From assembly GCA_031255615.1 (NCBI GenBank), contig JAIRSD010000175.1:1-6266 (forward strand): DNA of 6,266 bases, in the 5' to 3' direction. The notes under the pieces were generated by a model. It was not told where the DNA came from and ran no database searches. It saw only the letters and a list, made by a program, of their open reading frames with translations. The DNA comes from Treponema sp. (GTDB taxonomy: Bacteria > Spirochaetota > Spirochaetia > Treponematales > Breznakiellaceae). Below are positions 5,578 through 6,266 of this stretch, piece after piece. The translations under genes and the position numbers were made by a program. The first letter of the stretch is position 1. Every line of letters begins with the position of its first letter.

Positions 5578-5701
5578 GGGCGCATCCCCGCCTGCGGCGG
5601 GGACCGGGCTATCCGCTCCACTTCCCCGCCCCCTGCGGGGCCGGGGAATTCCGCTCCTATCCCTTGCGCGGGCGAAAGCCGCGCCGGGCGCGGCTTTCGC
5701 C
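5578..5701 (+). repeat. Modular hairpin repeat, copy C
   Basis: The same ordered blocks as copy B are at 5578-5589, 5599-5618 and 5648-5674. The stems between them are CCCCGCC/GGCGGGG with loop TGC (5586-5602) and a two-tier stem TTCCCCG...CGGGGAA (5622-5648) with an inner CCCC/GGGG. After the last block, 15-base arms (5671-5685 and 5687-5701) surround one G; this hairpin shares its outer GCGAAAGCCG with copy A, but its inner bases differ on both arms. It lies about 65 bases after the lipoprotein stop and may act as the end of that transcript. Confidence 0.9.
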
Positions 5702-5703
5702 TT

Positions 5704-5809
5704 CCGAAAATCCGCATCCCTGCGGATTTTCGGTTTATGAGTTTTTGCTCCGCAAAAACTCAAGGGGCATATCTACGATATGGAGTTTCGCGATCCGCCG
5801 CGAAACTCC
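5704..5809. repeat. Chain of perfect hairpins after copy C
   Basis: Three strong stems follow each other: 5704-5715/5722-5733 (12 pairs, loop ATCCCT), 5738-5748/5752-5762 (11 pairs, loop TCC) and 5782-5792/5799-5809 (11 pairs, loop ATCCGC). A small ATATC/GATAT stem is at 5769-5781. Gaps between stems are only a few to about 20 bases. Stem sequences are unrelated to each other, while loops tend to contain TCC. No protein is supported here. Confidence 0.85.
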
Positions 5810-5995
5810 GAAAGGCCGGAACAGACAGCGTTTTTCTTCGTCTTTAAGCAGTTGTTGTTCAAGAACTGAAGTTTCTGAACAACCCTACCCCTTCGTGTAC
5901 CTTTGCGCGCCCTGGTGGTTTACCTGCCCGTTCCCTGTTGTTTCTCCTAACCGGCGGTGCAGCGCACAATCCAGGCGGCGGGTCGCGGCGGACCA
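5810..5995. other. Unexplained non-coding segment upstream of modA
   Basis: I see no gene in this stretch. A plus-strand frame running from 5664 to 5999 gives a composition typical of non-coding DNA (many Arg, Ser and Cys), with no start signal. The clearest structure is GTTGTTCA (5854-5861) with TGAACAAC (5876-5883), extended inward by GAAC/GTTT-type pairs around a TGAA loop. The part after 5884 is pyrimidine-rich and then GC-rich. It could be a structured leader of modA if transcription starts further upstream, or decayed sequence. Confidence 0.4.
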
Positions 5996-6024
5996 TTGAT
6001 TATCGTTGTGTTTTGTTGTATTTT
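5996..6024 (+). promoter_or_regulatory. Candidate modA promoter
   Basis: TTGATT (5996-6001) and TATTTT (6019-6024) are 17 bases apart, each matching four of six consensus positions. An overlapping alternative is TTGTTG (6013-6018) with TATCAA (6036-6041), also at 17 bases. Either would give a leader of roughly 20-40 bases. The T-rich run 6001-6048 contrasts with the GC-rich surroundings. Confidence 0.5.
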
Positions 6025-6052
6025 CCTCCTGTTTGTATCAATTTTTTGCCGC

Positions 6053-6060
6053 AAAGGAGG
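6053..6060 (+). promoter_or_regulatory. Strong ribosome binding site of modA, possibly maskable
   Basis: AAAGGAGG lies eight bases before the ATG at 6069, the best ribosome site in the window. TCCTCCT at 6024-6030 is perfectly complementary to AGGAGGA at 6055-6061, so a transcript starting upstream of 6024 could hide the site in a seven-pair stem. A transcript from the 5996 promoter would start near 6031 and lack the masking arm. Confidence 0.7.
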
Positions 6061-6068
6061 ATGGATCA

Positions 6069-6266
6069 ATGAAAATGAAGATAAGTTGTAAGGTTTTATT
6101 TGCTTTTGTTGTGTGCGTCGTGATTCAGGCGCCGCTTTTTGCCCGGGGAAGACAGAGCAGTCCCGCGCCGGCGGAGGAACGCCAGCCGGTGGTCATCATG
6201 GTCGCGGCGGCGGCGAGTCTGCGGAACGCTTATGAGGAGGAGCTTATCCCCCGGTTCCAGGCGGAG
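6069..6266 (+). CDS. modA: Molybdate ABC transporter substrate-binding protein (5' part)
   Basis: The first 66 residues are present; the gene runs off the right edge. Residues 1-25 form a signal peptide (MKMKISCKVL, then a Val/Phe-rich core and APLFA) probably cleaved after LFA by signal peptidase I; there is no lipobox cysteine. After a short Ser/Pro/Glu linker comes VVIMVAAAASLRNAYEEELI (41-60), which matches the ModA beginning, where the AAASL stretch contributes to binding the oxyanion and is followed by a helix leading to the FQAE segment. ModA captures molybdate or tungstate outside the membrane and hands it to the ModB permease; modB and modC are expected just beyond the window. Related tungstate or sulfate binders share part of this pattern, so the substrate is likely but not proven. 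Low-GC codons in the signal peptide contrast with the GC-rich mature part. Confidence 0.85.
   Translation, partial: MKMKISCKVLFAFVVCVVIQAPLFARGRQSSPAPAEERQPVVIMVAAAASLRNAYEEELIPRFQAE

Noticed and set aside
5578..5809. CRISPR array
   Set aside because: The palindromic units differ in sequence and spacing, there is no constant repeat with unique spacers, and no cas-like gene is present.
5884..5950. Partial resemblance to the Moco riboswitch (CACCAGGGCG on the minus strand)
   Set aside because: The similarity is short, on the strand opposite to modA, and no minus-strand gene follows it; the rest of the consensus is not present.
5664..5999. Plus-strand open frame of 111 codons after repeat copy C
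   Set aside because: It starts inside the repeat, runs through the perfect hairpins, has no ribosome site and no recognisable domain, and its residue composition is typical of non-coding DNA.

Overview
This is a GC-rich bacterial window. Gene content and sequence style best fit a spirochaete, most likely a treponeme of the termite-gut or host-associated kind. The reasons are a stand-alone DbpA-type RNA-binding protein with a low-complexity acidic tail, a lipoprotein of the VanY D-Ala-D-Ala carboxypeptidase family, a UPF0158 protein, and intergenic regions packed with perfect short-loop hairpins. The taxonomic call is inference; no rRNA or marker gene lies in the window.

Layout, left to right. 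Positions 1-173 hold copy A (minus orientation) of a modular hairpin repeat. A short promoter region (about 175-243) leads into a plus-strand gene (244-1188) joining a UPF0158 domain to a GNAT acetyltransferase domain. A 180-base AT-rich spacer with imperfect direct repeats and a TATAAT box precedes a plus-strand DbpA-domain RNA-binding protein (1369-2337). Its acidic C-terminal coding region contains a perfect 27-base tandem duplication. It overlaps tail-to-tail by 63 bases with a minus-strand membrane protein of unknown function (2275 to about 3504). That gene probably uses a CTG start, which places it almost back-to-back with a plus-strand metallo-beta-lactamase-fold hydrolase of the glyoxalase II type (3519-4184). 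Next comes a 411-base non-coding stretch with repeat copy B and further hairpins, ending in a clear sigma-70-type promoter (TTGATA, 17-base spacer, TATACT). This drives a lipoprotein D-Ala-D-Ala carboxypeptidase (4596-5513). A 555-base non-coding stretch then holds repeat copy C, a chain of perfect hairpins, an unexplained segment, and the leader of modA. The modA gene (molybdate-binding protein) runs off the right edge.

The genes do not form one operon or pathway. They are mostly single transcription units of housekeeping or envelope type (acetyltransferase, RNA-binding protein, hydrolase, peptidoglycan trimming), with a molybdate transport locus beginning at the right end. The most unusual material is non-coding. 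Three dispersed repeat copies share short conserved blocks, while the hairpin arms between the blocks differ in sequence yet remain self-complementary. No CRISPR array, insertion sequence, transposase, tRNA or rRNA was seen.
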